From assembly GCF_030151085.1 (NCBI RefSeq), contig NZ_JASLER010000020.1, forward strand, positions 1 to 26,329: a stretch of 26,329 bases of DNA, given 5' to 3'. This document shows positions 8,785-16,541 of the stretch, piece after piece. Position 1 is the stretch's first letter. Every line of letters starts with the position of its first letter. Under the pieces are notes generated by a model. It was not told the origin of the DNA, searched no databases, and saw only the letters and a program-made list of their open reading frames with translations. The DNA comes from Bacteroides sp. Its GTDB lineage: Bacteria > Bacteroidota > Bacteroidia > Bacteroidales > Bacteroidaceae. A program made the translations under genes and the position numbers.

Positions 8785-10389
8785 TTAACGAACTATTGTA
8801 TTAGATTTATCCATGATACGAATAGGAGGTGCTAATGGTTTGAAATTCTTCGGCGTAATTAAACTCCGTGTAAATGGCGATGTTTTCTGTACATCTTTAT
8901 CAAAGAACTTTTGGTAAGTCAGTTCTCCCTCTCCAGTTGCCTGAAGTATTCTTTCTACTATTAGATACCGGCTTTGTGTGTTGAAGTACGGTCTGTTATC
9001 ATCCATGCAACTGATATCTTCCGAGCGCGTAACACCTTGGGGATAGTAATACCCTCCTTCGAAAATACCAACATGTGAATACTCCGGCTTCCCGATAAAC
9101 CTACTCCAAGGTACTTGTTCTTTCGTATAATAAGGAGAGACATTTAAATTGTAATTATACTTTTGCCATGCTAGTAAATCGACCTTCTCTTCATCTGGAA
9201 TAGTAGTATCATAAGCTATGTATTCATCAGCAAGTCTTCCAAAACCGTGACCGCCGAATTCATGGCGAACTACATTGGGAAATTCTATTGTGTAAAAAGA
9301 CTCTTCCGGATGGGGGTGAGAGACTGGTATCATTGCAACACTTTTTCCATTGCTTATCGTATAGCAAGTGCCTGCATAAGTGTTCTCGTTAATAATTACA
9401 CAGATTGATGTGTTTTCTAAGTCTTCCTCTGTAATGTCAGGATTAAGAAGAGCATAGTAGAAAACTTTATCATAATCACACTCTACACCGGTTCCACCAG
9501 TAAGTCTACTGGAAAAAACCGTGTTTTTCCAGATATTATCAACTTCGCTGCTCATTCCGGTTTCTTTAGAAAAAGCTCTCATCTTATAAACTGAAAAATA
9601 TTCTCTGTATGTTTTATAGGGCTCAACTGCGAATAAAGCTTCAATGGCTTCGTCAGCATTTTGATCGAATAGTCCTCCATCATTAAAGTGGCTGGGAAGA
9701 TAACCGTCTCCGGTGATTATCAGTTTAATCGGATGGGCTTTTTTACTGGTCTGATATATAGTATAACCTCCATATTCATCATTTTCTGACTCAATAATAA
9801 CAGGAATTAATGCTTGTATTCCCGAAAACTCAATGGATAGTGTAAAGGATTTACTATTGTGTTTGTTATGGTCGTTCACTTTAACTTGAATACTTCCATT
9901 TCCTTTTCCCGATAGAGGTGAAATGCTTATCCATTCAGGCCAATTCTGATCTGTGATTTCCCAGTTTACATCAGAAGTAATAGTCAGTTCGTGACTAGTA
10001 TCTTCAGGATTGAATACCAGTGATTCGGGGGTGATTTCAAATGTCAGAGGAGATTGTTTTATTTGTACTGTTGCGGTTGCCCCTTCTCCTGTTATAGTTA
10101 AACTGGCATTTCTATTTTGGATTGTTGCATTAGGAGATGCTTTGATTGATACTTTCGTAGTGCCGGCCTCTCCGTGCGAGGGTGAACATTGGATTCCCTC
10201 TTTGTCACCACTTAAAGAACTAGTCCAACTTACATTGGAGGTGATTATTAGTTGAGTTTCACTTCCGTCATTGGTTAGATTGATTTCTTTTTCATCTATT
10301 TCTATCGACGCTTTTTCTTCCTTACTACATGACAAAACTGTCAATCCAATAATGAGAATGAGGGCTAATTTTGAGATTTTGCTTATCAT
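8785..10389 (-). CDS. Secreted BACON-domain lipoprotein with M64 (IgA peptidase-type) metalloprotease domain
   Basis: A 534-residue lipoprotein. The signal peptide ends in lipobox LTVLSC (Cys21), followed by SKEE, a K-(D/E)2-like sequence of the kind that directs Bacteroidota lipoproteins to the cell surface. Two BACON-type beta domains follow, about 28-115 and 116-200, each with the 'ITSxVxW' core (ITSNVSW, ITSDVNW). Residues 215-534 are a peptidase M64 domain with the zinc motif HEFGGHGFGRLADEY (376-390): His376, Glu377, His380, with Asp388 a likely third ligand. BACON modules are thought to bind glycans or mucin, so the protein may anchor a protease to glycoprotein substrates; cleavage of IgA is shown only for a clostridial relative and must not be assumed. 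It appears to be monocistronic. Confidence 0.87.
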   Translation of the reverse strand: MISKISKLALILIIGLTVLSCSKEEKASIEIDEKEINLTNDGSETQLIITSNVSWTSSLSGDKEGIQCSPSHGEAGTTKVSIKASPNATIQNRNASLTITGEGATATVQIKQSPLTFEITPESLVFNPEDTSHELTITSDVNWEITDQNWPEWISISPLSGKGNGSIQVKVNDHNKHNSKSFTLSIEFSGIQALIPVIIESENDEYGGYTIYQTSKKAHPIKLIITGDGYLPSHFNDGGLFDQNADEAIEALFAVEPYKTYREYFSVYKMRAFSKETGMSSEVDNIWKNTVFSSRLTGGTGVECDYDKVFYYALLNPDITEEDLENTSICVIINENTYAGTCYTISNGKSVAMIPVSHPHPEESFYTIEFPNVVRHEFGGHGFGRLADEYIAYDTTIPDEEKVDLLAWQKYNYNLNVSPYYTKEQVPWSRFIGKPEYSHVGIFEGGYYYPQGVTRSEDISCMDDNRPYFNTQSRYLIVERILQATGEGELTYQKFFDKDVQKTSPFTRSLITPKNFKPLAPPIRIMDKSNTIVR

Positions 10390-10430
10390 ACTTGTATCTG
10401 TTGTTTTTGTTTGGTATGTGATATTAGATA

Positions 10431-10438
10431 CAAATATA
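10431..10438 (-). promoter_or_regulatory. -7 element for the M64 lipoprotein gene
   Basis: Minus strand TATATTTG matches TAnnTTTG perfectly and lies 41 bases before the ATG at 10389. No good -33 box is seen. Confidence 0.4.
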
Positions 10439-10679
10439 GATAAATTTTGATTATTTCTATATTCTTTAGGTAATATCCCCGCATACCTTTTAAAAAAAAT
10501 CCGAAAAAGGACTGATTAGAGAAATTCAGGTGTTCGCCTTGCATGGTGTGCAAAATACAGTATAAAATCTATGAAAGTGAGTATTTGCGGGTGTCGGGAC
10601 ATCTTAAACCCTAAATATGGACTGAGGTTATTCTATATTAGAAGAATTTCATAGATAATCTTACTGTAGCCGTGTGTTA

Positions 10680-11504
10680 TTACTTTTTTTTACCTGTTAC
10701 TGTTATGGAGTAAATTCCAACATTACCCGATTTATACTTTTGAATTGTATCTTCATCCAAATGCTCATGGAGTACCTCATCGGGAATAAGAACAGTTTTG
10801 GTCCTTTCAATATGGATATTCCTGAAATCAGCTTTTTCTATTTCTTTAAGATAGTCTTCCCTCTGAATAGCACTTGCAATACATCCTGCATACATAGCTG
10901 CATTATCGGTAAACTCTTTGGGAAATACCCCATTAAGTACAACATCCGATATGCAAAAATGTCCTCCCGGTTTTAATACCCGGTAAATCTCTTTGAAAAT
11001 AAGGTCTTTCTGGGGAAGCAGATTCAGTACACAGTTGCTCACAATGACATCTGCCGTATTGTCCTGTAACGGCATATTCTCAATGTCTCCTTCTAGGAAT
11101 TCCACATTGGTATATCCTCGTTTTAGTGCATTATTGCGTGCTTTTGCTATCATTTGGGGTGAAAAATCAATACCTATGACTTTACCTCCTTCACCAACTT
11201 CCGCACGAGCGATAAAACAATCATTTCCCGCTCCTGAACCTAAATCGACAACGGTATCGCCTTCACGGATACCGGCATACTGTGTAGGCAATCCACAACC
11301 TACTCCTAAATCAGCATCAGGCTCATAGCCTTTTAGCTTCGTATAGTCTTCACTCATAATCGTGAATACTTTCTTCGATGGGGCTGCCGGATTTCTGCCA
11401 CAACAACAACCTTTTGGCTCATCGACATTCAAGGCGAGCTCACTATAACGCTGCTTCACCAATTCCTTTAAATCTTGACTATTTTTTATTTCTATCTTTT
11501 TCAT
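10680..11504 (-). CDS. arsM: Arsenite S-adenosylmethionine methyltransferase ArsM
   Basis: A 274-residue SAM-dependent methyltransferase that methylates As(III), producing methylated arsenicals. SAM site: VVDLGSGAGND (85-95) and GIDFSPQMI (111-119). Arsenic-binding cysteines fit the family: Cys70 in GVGCGLPT, Cys158 in VSNCVLNL and Cys208 in AGCIASA, plus an extra Cys33-35 triplet in KGCCCGRNP near the N-terminus. Length is normal for the short bacterial ArsM type. It lies 54 bases after the arsR stop and is probably transcribed from the arsR promoter. It is followed by about 290 bases without a supported gene. No arsenite efflux gene is next to it in this window. Confidence 0.93.
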   Translation of the reverse strand: MKKIEIKNSQDLKELVKQRYSELALNVDEPKGCCCGRNPAAPSKKVFTIMSEDYTKLKGYEPDADLGVGCGLPTQYAGIREGDTVVDLGSGAGNDCFIARAEVGEGGKVIGIDFSPQMIAKARNNALKRGYTNVEFLEGDIENMPLQDNTADVIVSNCVLNLLPQKDLIFKEIYRVLKPGGHFCISDVVLNGVFPKEFTDNAAMYAGCIASAIQREDYLKEIEKADFRNIHIERTKTVLIPDEVLHEHLDEDTIQKYKSGNVGIYSITVTGKKK

Positions 11505-11558
11505 ACTGTCTTTTATTTTATTTGATACATTTTGTTTATTAATAGATAAAAACTGCTT

Positions 11559-11885
11559 TTACTCACAGCAGGATGGTTCTGTACATTTACAATCTCCCCA
11601 AAATGCTGCAAATAATTTATGGGCACGCTTCCAATTTTCCTGATTGATGCAATATCGAACTTTCGGTGTTTCAATTTCGCCTTGGATTAACCCCGCATCT
11701 TTCAGTTCCTTTAAATGTTGCGAAACAGTTGCTTTAGCAATGGGTAATACTTCATGAATATCCCCGAAAAAACAACTATCTTGCTTAGCTAAGAAACTAA
11801 GAATAGCCATTCGTGCTGGGTGACCCATAGCTTTTGCAAAACGAGCCATCTGTTCTTGCTCTTCTGTATACTGTTTAGTTTTCAC
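11559..11885 (-). CDS. arsR: ArsR-family metalloregulator (GTG start)
   Basis: A 108-residue winged-helix repressor that dissociates from DNA on binding arsenite or a similar metal(loid). The recognition part KATVSQHLKELKDAGLI (51-67) is typical of the family. Possible ligands are Cys38 and a Cys-rich tail CKCTEPSCCE (Cys99, 101, 106, 107); C-terminal Cys pairs are one known way in which ArsR proteins bind As(III). The start codon is GTG at 11885-11883, chosen because AAGGAG (11898-11893) sits seven bases upstream and no ATG fits. It heads an arsR-arsM operon and its promoter overlaps inverted repeats, consistent with autoregulation. Confidence 0.92.
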   Translation of the reverse strand: MKTKQYTEEQEQMARFAKAMGHPARMAILSFLAKQDSCFFGDIHEVLPIAKATVSQHLKELKDAGLIQGEIETPKVRYCINQENWKRAHKLFAAFWGDCKCTEPSCCE

Positions 11886-11892
11886 TTTTTAT

Positions 11893-11898
11893 CTCCTT
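11893..11898 (-). promoter_or_regulatory. Strong Shine-Dalgarno deciding the GTG start of arsR
   Basis: AAGGAG on the minus strand, seven bases before GTG. Strong sites of this kind are uncommon in this window, which makes the non-ATG start credible. Confidence 0.7.
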
Positions 11899-11907
11899 TT
11901 CTTGTTT

Positions 11908-11946
11908 GTTGTTCGCAAAACAACGAATAATTTTCTAATTGACAAA
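11908..11946 (-). promoter_or_regulatory. arsR-arsM promoter with overlapping inverted repeat (candidate ArsR operator)
   Basis: On the minus strand a TTTG -33 box (11946-11943) is followed by exactly 19 bases and TTGTTTTG (11923-11916), a one-mismatch TAnnTTTG element. The -7 is covered by the inverted repeat GTTGTT-TTGCG-AACAAC (11924-11908). A bound dimer there would block RNA polymerase, as expected for ArsR. Confidence 0.6.
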
Positions 11947-11971
11947 ATAGAATAGACGATATTGTTCTATT
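11946..11971. promoter_or_regulatory. Second inverted repeat upstream of arsR
   Basis: AATAGAA (11946-11952) and TTCTATT (11965-11971) form a perfect 7-base inverted repeat with a 12-base spacer, touching the -33 box. It could be a second operator half-site pair; AT-rich chance matches are possible. Confidence 0.35.
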
Positions 11972-12053
11972 TAAACATTCTTTAGGCGAAGTATATAAAT
12001 AGCGTATTGACATAAGGAGTATGAAATGATGGTGTTTGGGCATTTTAATAATG

Positions 12054-12887
12054 TTAAAGTGCTATTATATAAGCCGTTCCGGCAAGGAAATTTCCGGAAG
12101 TTGGTTTTATTAGATACCGTCGTGGTAATAGCAACCCTAAGATGGATGCTTCGAGTGTATAGCTGGGGACATTGGCAGGAACCATTAGTGAATTGGTAGC
12201 TGTTAAACTGACTTTATTGAAAACAAAGTCCGAGACGGAACTTCCGTAAGTTATAACTCCTGTTTCTATATTCATAGCTCCTGTATTGGGTACTGCCAGT
12301 ATCTTGATACTCGAAAGGAGTGATCCTAAGACAGAAATATTGAGTTGAATCTGAGTTAATTTGTGATTGAAAGCCAGTGATACCGTAGCTCCGGGAGTAT
12401 TGCTTCCACTGGGTGTACTGACGGCATGCATGATGTCTTCTTGTCCGGTAATTGTGAAATTAAAGATAGGAGCCGTACCACTACCGGGAGGAGTAATATA
12501 ATTGCTTCCACTGGTAGCCGAAGTATAAGGGTAATATCCATAAAAAATAACTTTTCGGCCTCCCATCGGATAATAAAGCTTGGGCGAAAAGGTTAGTTGA
12601 TTACCACTAATACTGCTCGGAGTAGTGTTTGATAAGAGGGGAGTTGTTGTCCATGGAAATGTACCGGCCGTACTACCTTCGGCTACTTCGTAAATGCCTA
12701 GTGTATTGACATTAATATCACTGATACTATTGACAATAGCACGTGTGTGTGGATTTGTTTCGGCAACAGCAAGCCGAATTGGAATGGGGAGTTCCTCATT
12801 GCGGGGGAACTCCTCATCTATATCATTACTACAGCCTAATAGTAGCAGTAATGTAATACTTGCCAATAGCAGGGCGAATTGCTTCAT
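12054..12887 (-). CDS. Fimbrillin-family (Mfa-like) lipoprotein
   Basis: A 277-residue lipoprotein: signal peptide with lipobox LLLGC (Cys19) followed by SNDIDEE, an acidic stretch fitting surface-export signals of Bacteroidota. The body has the fimbrillin-like pattern: TFSPKLYYPMGGRKVIFYGYYPY (split here as FSPKLYYP at about 97 and YGYYPY), then GQEDIMHA and AFNHKLTQIQLNI. Members are subunits of type V pili or anchored pilus-like surface proteins, polymerised by strand exchange after lipoprotein processing. It starts 28 bases after the stop of another fimbrillin gene, so the two form an operon. Whether it is a shaft, anchor or tip subunit cannot be told. Confidence 0.82.
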   Translation of the reverse strand: MKQFALLLASITLLLLLGCSNDIDEEFPRNEELPIPIRLAVAETNPHTRAIVNSISDINVNTLGIYEVAEGSTAGTFPWTTTPLLSNTTPSSISGNQLTFSPKLYYPMGGRKVIFYGYYPYTSATSGSNYITPPGSGTAPIFNFTITGQEDIMHAVSTPSGSNTPGATVSLAFNHKLTQIQLNISVLGSLLSSIKILAVPNTGAMNIETGVITYGSSVSDFVFNKVSLTATNSLMVPANVPSYTLEASILGLLLPRRYLIKPTSGNFLAGTAYIIAL

Positions 12888-12915
12888 AGCTAAAGTACAT
12901 ACGGTAAAATTAAAG

Positions 12916-13800
12916 TTACTGTATAGTCGAAGAACCTGTGCCTCCGGTAACCCACGCTGTAACGATGGCAGTAGCTGTAATTTCTTTAGGTGTAAAGGTA
13001 AGCGTGATATTATGTGCTTTGCCAGTTTCGGTGGTTAAAGTGACGGTTACATCGGGATAGGTTACACCATCGGCAATAATCCCAAGTATTACACTTGTAG
13101 TTCCACTTTTTACCATCGGATAAATCGTAGCTGTTGTTCCGGGGTCACCAGTGATGGGATAAGTACCGGTAAGGGTGAAACCACTTCCCACAGGATTGTA
13201 AGTAACAGTTCCATCAGCTAGACTTAATGAAGCAGGAGTTTGTTGGTTCTTTACACTGATACTGGTTACATTCTTTCCGGAGGCAGGGAATCCGCTACCC
13301 GCTTTGAAAGTAAACTGTAATTGGGTCAAAAGATGATTAAAAGTAAATCCGAGTGCTCCACTAGTTGTTTTACTACCGCTGGCTTCTCCCGTAATCATGA
13401 CGTCGTTGGAACCATCGGTTTCCGTGAAGCTTACAGTATTCCCTGCTATCGTTCCGGCAGGATAATAACCTTTGATGTATACTGTACTACCATTTGTAGG
13501 ATAATATTGTGAGGGTGTAAAAGAAAAAGGAGCAGATGCTGATGTTGCAGCTGTAAAAGTGCCTGTAGCATTCCATAAATTGCTAGTGTAATCACCGGTT
13601 GATGCTGACGCTACAAACTTTGCAGTAACAGATTGGCCGGTATTGACCGGAGCTCTTGTCTGAATATCGAATATACCAGCATTTAATTTTATTTCTACCG
13701 GGGATTCTTTGGGGGGGACAGAGCTACAATCATCGTCATTGTCGGAGGAACATCCTGCCAACAAACTAGTCAATATGGCTAAAAACATAAACTTCTTCAT
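12916..13800 (-). CDS. Fimbrillin-family (Mfa-like) lipoprotein
   Basis: A 294-residue lipoprotein, first of a pair. Signal peptide MKKFMFLAILTSLLAGC with lipobox Cys17, then SSDNDDD, an acidic surface-export-type sequence. The fimbrillin hallmarks appear in the same order as in its neighbour: FSFTPSQYYPTNGSTVYIKG then GYYPAG, NDVMITGEASG, and FTFNHLLTQLQFTF. The mature part is very rich in Thr, Ser and Gly, and the C-terminus WVTGGTGSSTIQ is typical of the family's end. An RAP motif (TRAPVNTG at about 50) sits where Arg-gingipain-like cleavage occurs in pilins of this class. Role in a pilus is inferred from family membership. Confidence 0.83.
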   Translation of the reverse strand: MKKFMFLAILTSLLAGCSSDNDDDCSSVPPKESPVEIKLNAGIFDIQTRAPVNTGQSVTAKFVASASTGDYTSNLWNATGTFTAATSASAPFSFTPSQYYPTNGSTVYIKGYYPAGTIAGNTVSFTETDGSNDVMITGEASGSKTTSGALGFTFNHLLTQLQFTFKAGSGFPASGKNVTSISVKNQQTPASLSLADGTVTYNPVGSGFTLTGTYPITGDPGTTATIYPMVKSGTTSVILGIIADGVTYPDVTVTLTTETGKAHNITLTFTPKEITATAIVTAWVTGGTGSSTIQ

Positions 13801-13972
13801 ACATCAAGGCTTTTTAATTGGTTAATTACTAATTTAGACAGGTTCTAAAGAATGCTTCCCTGCTTTGCCGAATAACAATAGTTGTCGGTAAATGTTTATT
13901 GTATTTCTCTGGTTGGTAATAAATTGAATGAAGAATCTTTCTTCTTGGAATGGAAGTTCAGATAATTTTATT

Positions 13973-13980
13973 TATTTTTG
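13973..13980 (+). promoter_or_regulatory. -7 element for the glutamine synthetase gene
   Basis: TATTTTTG matches TAnnTTTG and lies 25 bases before the chosen ATG at 14006, so transcription would begin downstream of the alternative upstream ATG at 13928. The -33 box is poor. Confidence 0.4.
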
Positions 13981-14005
13981 TTTCTTACTTACAAATAATA
14001 AACTT

Positions 14006-15511
14006 ATGAAAACTCAAAACTTCTCCATGACCGCCAATGAATTGGTGGCAGAACTTCAGAAACCAGCTTCTGAATTTACGAAAGCAGACATTATTTCCTA
14101 TATCAAAGAGAATGAGATCACAATGGTGAACTTCATGTATCCGGCGGCGGATGGTCGGCTGAAAACATTGAATTTTGTTATAAATGATGAGGCTTATTTA
14201 GATGCTATATTAACTTGTGGTGAACGCGTGGACGGCTCTAGCTTATTCCCCTTTATTGAAGCAGGAAGTAGCGATTTGTATGTTGTCCCCCGTTTCTGTA
14301 CGGCTTTTAACGATCCATTTGCCGATAGGCCTACGCTTACTATGCTCTGTTCTTACTTCAATAAGGATGGTGAAATGTTGGCAAGTTCACCGGAATATAC
14401 TTTGCGCAAAGCCTGTAAAGCATTTACCGATGTGACGGGTATGGAATTTCAAGCTATGGGAGAATTGGAGTATTATGTTATTTCGGAAGCATCCGATTTG
14501 TACCTGGCTACCGACCAACGAGGTTATCATGAGTCAGCTCCGTATGCCAAGTTTAATGAATTCCGTACCCAATGTATGATGTATATAGCTTCTGTTGGCG
14601 GACAAATAAAATATGGGCATTCAGAAGTAGGTAACTTTACCCTTAATGGCAAAATCTATGAACAGAATGAAATAGAATTCTTGCCGGTGCGTGCCGATTA
14701 TGCTGCCGACCAATTAATGATAGCCAAATGGGTGATTCGTAACTTGGCTTGCGAGTATGGATATGAGGTAACATTTGCTCCTAAAATCACTGCTGGAAAA
14801 GCCGGTTCAGGACTGCATATACACATGCGTATCATGAAAGATGGGCAGAATCAGATGTTGAAAGACGGTGTGCTCTCTGAAACTGCTCGTAAAGCTATTG
14901 CGGGAATGATGGAGCTCGCACCTTCTATCACTGCTTTCGGCAATACTAATCCAACTTCTTATTTCCGTTTGGTTCCGCATCAGGAAGCGCCTACCAATAT
15001 CTGTTGGGGCGATCGTAATCGTTCTGTATTGGTACGTGTTCCGTTGGGCTGGTCGGCAAAATCGGATATGTGCATGTTGGCTAATCCACTGGAAACACCG
15101 AGTAACTATGATACTACACAAAAACAAACAGTAGAGATGCGTTCGCCGGATGGCTCTGCCGATTTGTATCAGCTTTTGGCAGGGCTTGCTGTAGCATGCC
15201 GTCATGGCCTTGAGATGGATAATGCATTGGAGATTGCCGAAAAGACCTATGTCAATGTAAATATTCACCGTAAAGAGAACGAAGATAAACTCAATCAACT
15301 GGCACAATTACCTGATAGCTGTACAGCATCTGCCGAATGTTTGGCGAAACAGCGTGCGGCTTTTGAACAGTATGGTGTATTCAGCCCGGCAATGATTGAT
15401 GGAATCATTAATAAACTACGTTCATATAATGATGGAAATCTTCGTAGTGAGGTAGAAGATAATCAGGAAGAGATGTTGAAACTTGTGATGAAGTATTTCC
15501 ATTGCGGTTAA
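14006..15511 (+). CDS. Glutamine synthetase, type I family
   Basis: A 501-residue catalytic GS-fold enzyme that makes glutamine from glutamate, ammonia and ATP, or a close homologue with another amine substrate. Family blocks in order: beta-grasp N-domain with MVNFMYPAADGRLKTLNF; metal/glutamate site MGELEYYV; GSGLHIHM; NPTSYFRLVPHQEAPTNI then WGDRNRSVLVRVPLG (the ATP/Arg region); and VEMRSPDGSADLYQLLAGLA. The usual GlnN (type III) is far longer, so this is a GSI-like paralogue. Start: the ATG at 14006 is used because the -7 element lies just upstream and homology begins at MTANELVAELQ; a longer frame from 13928 adds a Phe/Tyr-rich run unlike the family. The C-terminus lacks a recognisable adenylylation Tyr motif. 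Confidence 0.88.
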   Translation: MKTQNFSMTANELVAELQKPASEFTKADIISYIKENEITMVNFMYPAADGRLKTLNFVINDEAYLDAILTCGERVDGSSLFPFIEAGSSDLYVVPRFCTAFNDPFADRPTLTMLCSYFNKDGEMLASSPEYTLRKACKAFTDVTGMEFQAMGELEYYVISEASDLYLATDQRGYHESAPYAKFNEFRTQCMMYIASVGGQIKYGHSEVGNFTLNGKIYEQNEIEFLPVRADYAADQLMIAKWVIRNLACEYGYEVTFAPKITAGKAGSGLHIHMRIMKDGQNQMLKDGVLSETARKAIAGMMELAPSITAFGNTNPTSYFRLVPHQEAPTNICWGDRNRSVLVRVPLGWSAKSDMCMLANPLETPSNYDTTQKQTVEMRSPDGSADLYQLLAGLAVACRHGLEMDNALEIAEKTYVNVNIHRKENEDKLNQLAQLPDSCTASAECLAKQRAAFEQYGVFSPAMIDGIINKLRSYNDGNLRSEVEDNQEEMLKLVMKYFHCG

Positions 15512-15555
15512 AATAAGCTCTTTTCAAAGAAATGACCTAAAATTCACGGCCTCTA

Positions 15556-15586
15556 TTTGGTATATTTATTTTTTGTACTACCTTTG
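15556..15586 (+). promoter_or_regulatory. Bacteroides housekeeping promoter for tRNA-Ser
   Basis: TTTG (15556-15559), exactly 19 bases, then TACCTTTG (15579-15586): a full match to the Bacteroides primary sigma consensus TTTG-N19-TAnnTTTG. The tRNA begins 16 bases after the -7. Confidence 0.82.
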
Positions 15587-15601
15587 CGCCCGGTTAATAA
15601 A

Positions 15602-15689
15602 GGAGAGATGCTCGAGTGGTTGAAGAGGCACGCCTGGAAAGCGTGTATACTCCAAAAGGGTATCCGGGGTTCGAATCCCCGTCTCTCCG
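15602..15689 (+). tRNA. tRNA-Ser (anticodon GGA)
   Basis: An 88-base serine tRNA. Acceptor arm GGAGAGA (15602-15608) pairs with TCTCTCC (15682-15688), discriminator G15689. Anticodon stem CACGC/GCGTG encloses loop CTGGAAA, giving anticodon GGA at 15636-15638, which reads UCC and UCU. A long variable arm (TATACTCC-AAAA-GGGTAT) marks a class II tRNA, as serine tRNAs are. T arm CGGGG-TTCGAAT-CCCCG (15665-15681). CCA is not encoded, so it must be added after transcription. Confidence 0.97.
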
Positions 15690-15726
15690 CAAAATTGACC
15701 GGACAAAACCGGAAAACAAATAGTCA

Positions 15727-15761
15727 AGTCCCACAAATTCAATTTTTGTGGGACTTTTTTT
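15727..15761 (+). terminator. Intrinsic terminator after tRNA-Ser
   Basis: An 11-base perfect stem, AGTCCCACAAA (15727-15737) with its complement at 15745-15755, a 7-base loop, then a T run to 15761. It lies 38 bases past the tRNA and six bases before the stop of the convergent flavodoxin gene; the minus strand has no good U tract. Confidence 0.85.
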
Positions 15762-15766
15762 ATCTC

Positions 15767-16276
15767 TTACTCCTCTAAACTGGTCAGCTCTGTGGTCCAG
15801 GTTGCAATGCGTTCGGCTGTTTTATTACTTTCGTTCACTTCATCAAGGGCAAGTCCTACAAATGAACCGTCCACAACAGCAATGGAGGAGGAATAAGAAT
15901 ACCCGTTTGTACTTACCTTGTTACCGAGGAAAGAGCAGTTACTATCTTTTAGTTCTTCGTAAAGCAAACCGATGCCGTCGCAGAAGGTATCACAATAAGA
16001 TTCGGAATCTCCACAACCAAACAAGGCAATACTCTTGAAAGAAAGATCTGCTGTTTTCATCACCTTTACAGCATCATACCAATCGTCTTGAAGTTCTCCA
16101 TCTCCCCAAGTCGAAGTTCCCAGAATTAATAAATCATACTCCTTTATTAAATCATTACTCAGCTTGTCCGCGCTATATACATCACTTTGGGGGATATTCA
16201 TTTTTTCGGCTATCTGATAAGCCAAATCTTCACAGGTTCCGGTACTGGAGCCGTAAAAAACACCTATTTTCTTCAT
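15767..16276 (-). CDS. fldA: Flavodoxin (long-chain)
   Basis: A 169-residue FMN protein that carries low-potential electrons. The phosphate-binding loop is GSSTGTCEDLA (9-19); the loop around the isoalloxazine ring is TSTWGDGELQDDW (54-66), with Trp57 stacking on FMN in the family; GCGDSESYCDTFCDGIGLLY (87-106) is the second FMN loop and the start of the long-chain insertion. Length fits long-chain FldA. The Cys in the phosphate loop replaces a more common Asn or Lys, but is tolerated. The gene is convergent with the tRNA and divergent from the DUF3592-like gene. Redox partner cannot be read from the sequence. Confidence 0.93.
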   Translation of the reverse strand: MKKIGVFYGSSTGTCEDLAYQIAEKMNIPQSDVYSADKLSNDLIKEYDLLILGTSTWGDGELQDDWYDAVKVMKTADLSFKSIALFGCGDSESYCDTFCDGIGLLYEELKDSNCSFLGNKVSTNGYSYSSSIAVVDGSFVGLALDEVNESNKTAERIATWTTELTSLEE

Positions 16277-16367
16277 ATTACTAAGTTAATTAATTATTCA
16301 TTGCAAAATAAACGCTTTAGCACAAAATATGAAATACCCATTTGTAGGGTTTTCTTTGGCTAAAAGG

Positions 16368-16431
16368 CAATATTGTATCATGCTTCGCTAATAATATATC
16401 ATATATGTTCCAAATTTCGTACATTTGTTTC
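16368..16431 (+). repeat. Upstream direct repeat, copy A, ending in a -7 element
   Basis: This 64-base element matches 17517-17583 at 57 of 64 aligned positions with one 3-base gap (hand alignment). Shared blocks include CAATATTGTATCAT, TTCGCTAATA, ATATCAT and TCGTAC. It ends with TACATTTG (16420-16427), a perfect TAnnTTTG. A short inverted repeat CAAAT-TTCGTAC-ATTTG overlaps the -7. It lies between fldA and the DUF3592-like gene. Confidence 0.75.
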
Positions 16432-16464
16432 ATATCCGAAAAAAAATAGACTCCCTCCCAAAGA

Positions 16465-16496
16465 TTTGTATAATTGAAGTGTGAGTCGTATCTTCG
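16465..16496 (+). promoter_or_regulatory. Possible promoter of the DUF3592-like gene
   Basis: TTTG (16465-16468), 20 bases, then TATCTTCG (16489-16496), one mismatch from TAnnTTTG. It is closer to the gene (45 bases) than the -7 in repeat copy A and has a proper -33 box. Confidence 0.45.
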
Positions 16497-16541
16497 CTTT
16501 AGATTTTAGTAAACACAATTAAATAATCAAAGAATAAGTAT

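Noticed and set aside
10571..10654. 27-codon frame (MKVSICGCRD...) on the plus strand downstream of arsM
   Set aside because: Too short, no recognised homologue, no ribosome site or promoter; the 10390-10679 gap otherwise shows only the M64 promoter and a weak TTCTA-TAT-TAGAA palindrome.
14807..15307. 166-codon minus-strand frame inside the glutamine synthetase gene
   Set aside because: It lies antisense to strongly conserved GS motifs, has Cys/His/Arg-rich shadow composition and no family signature.
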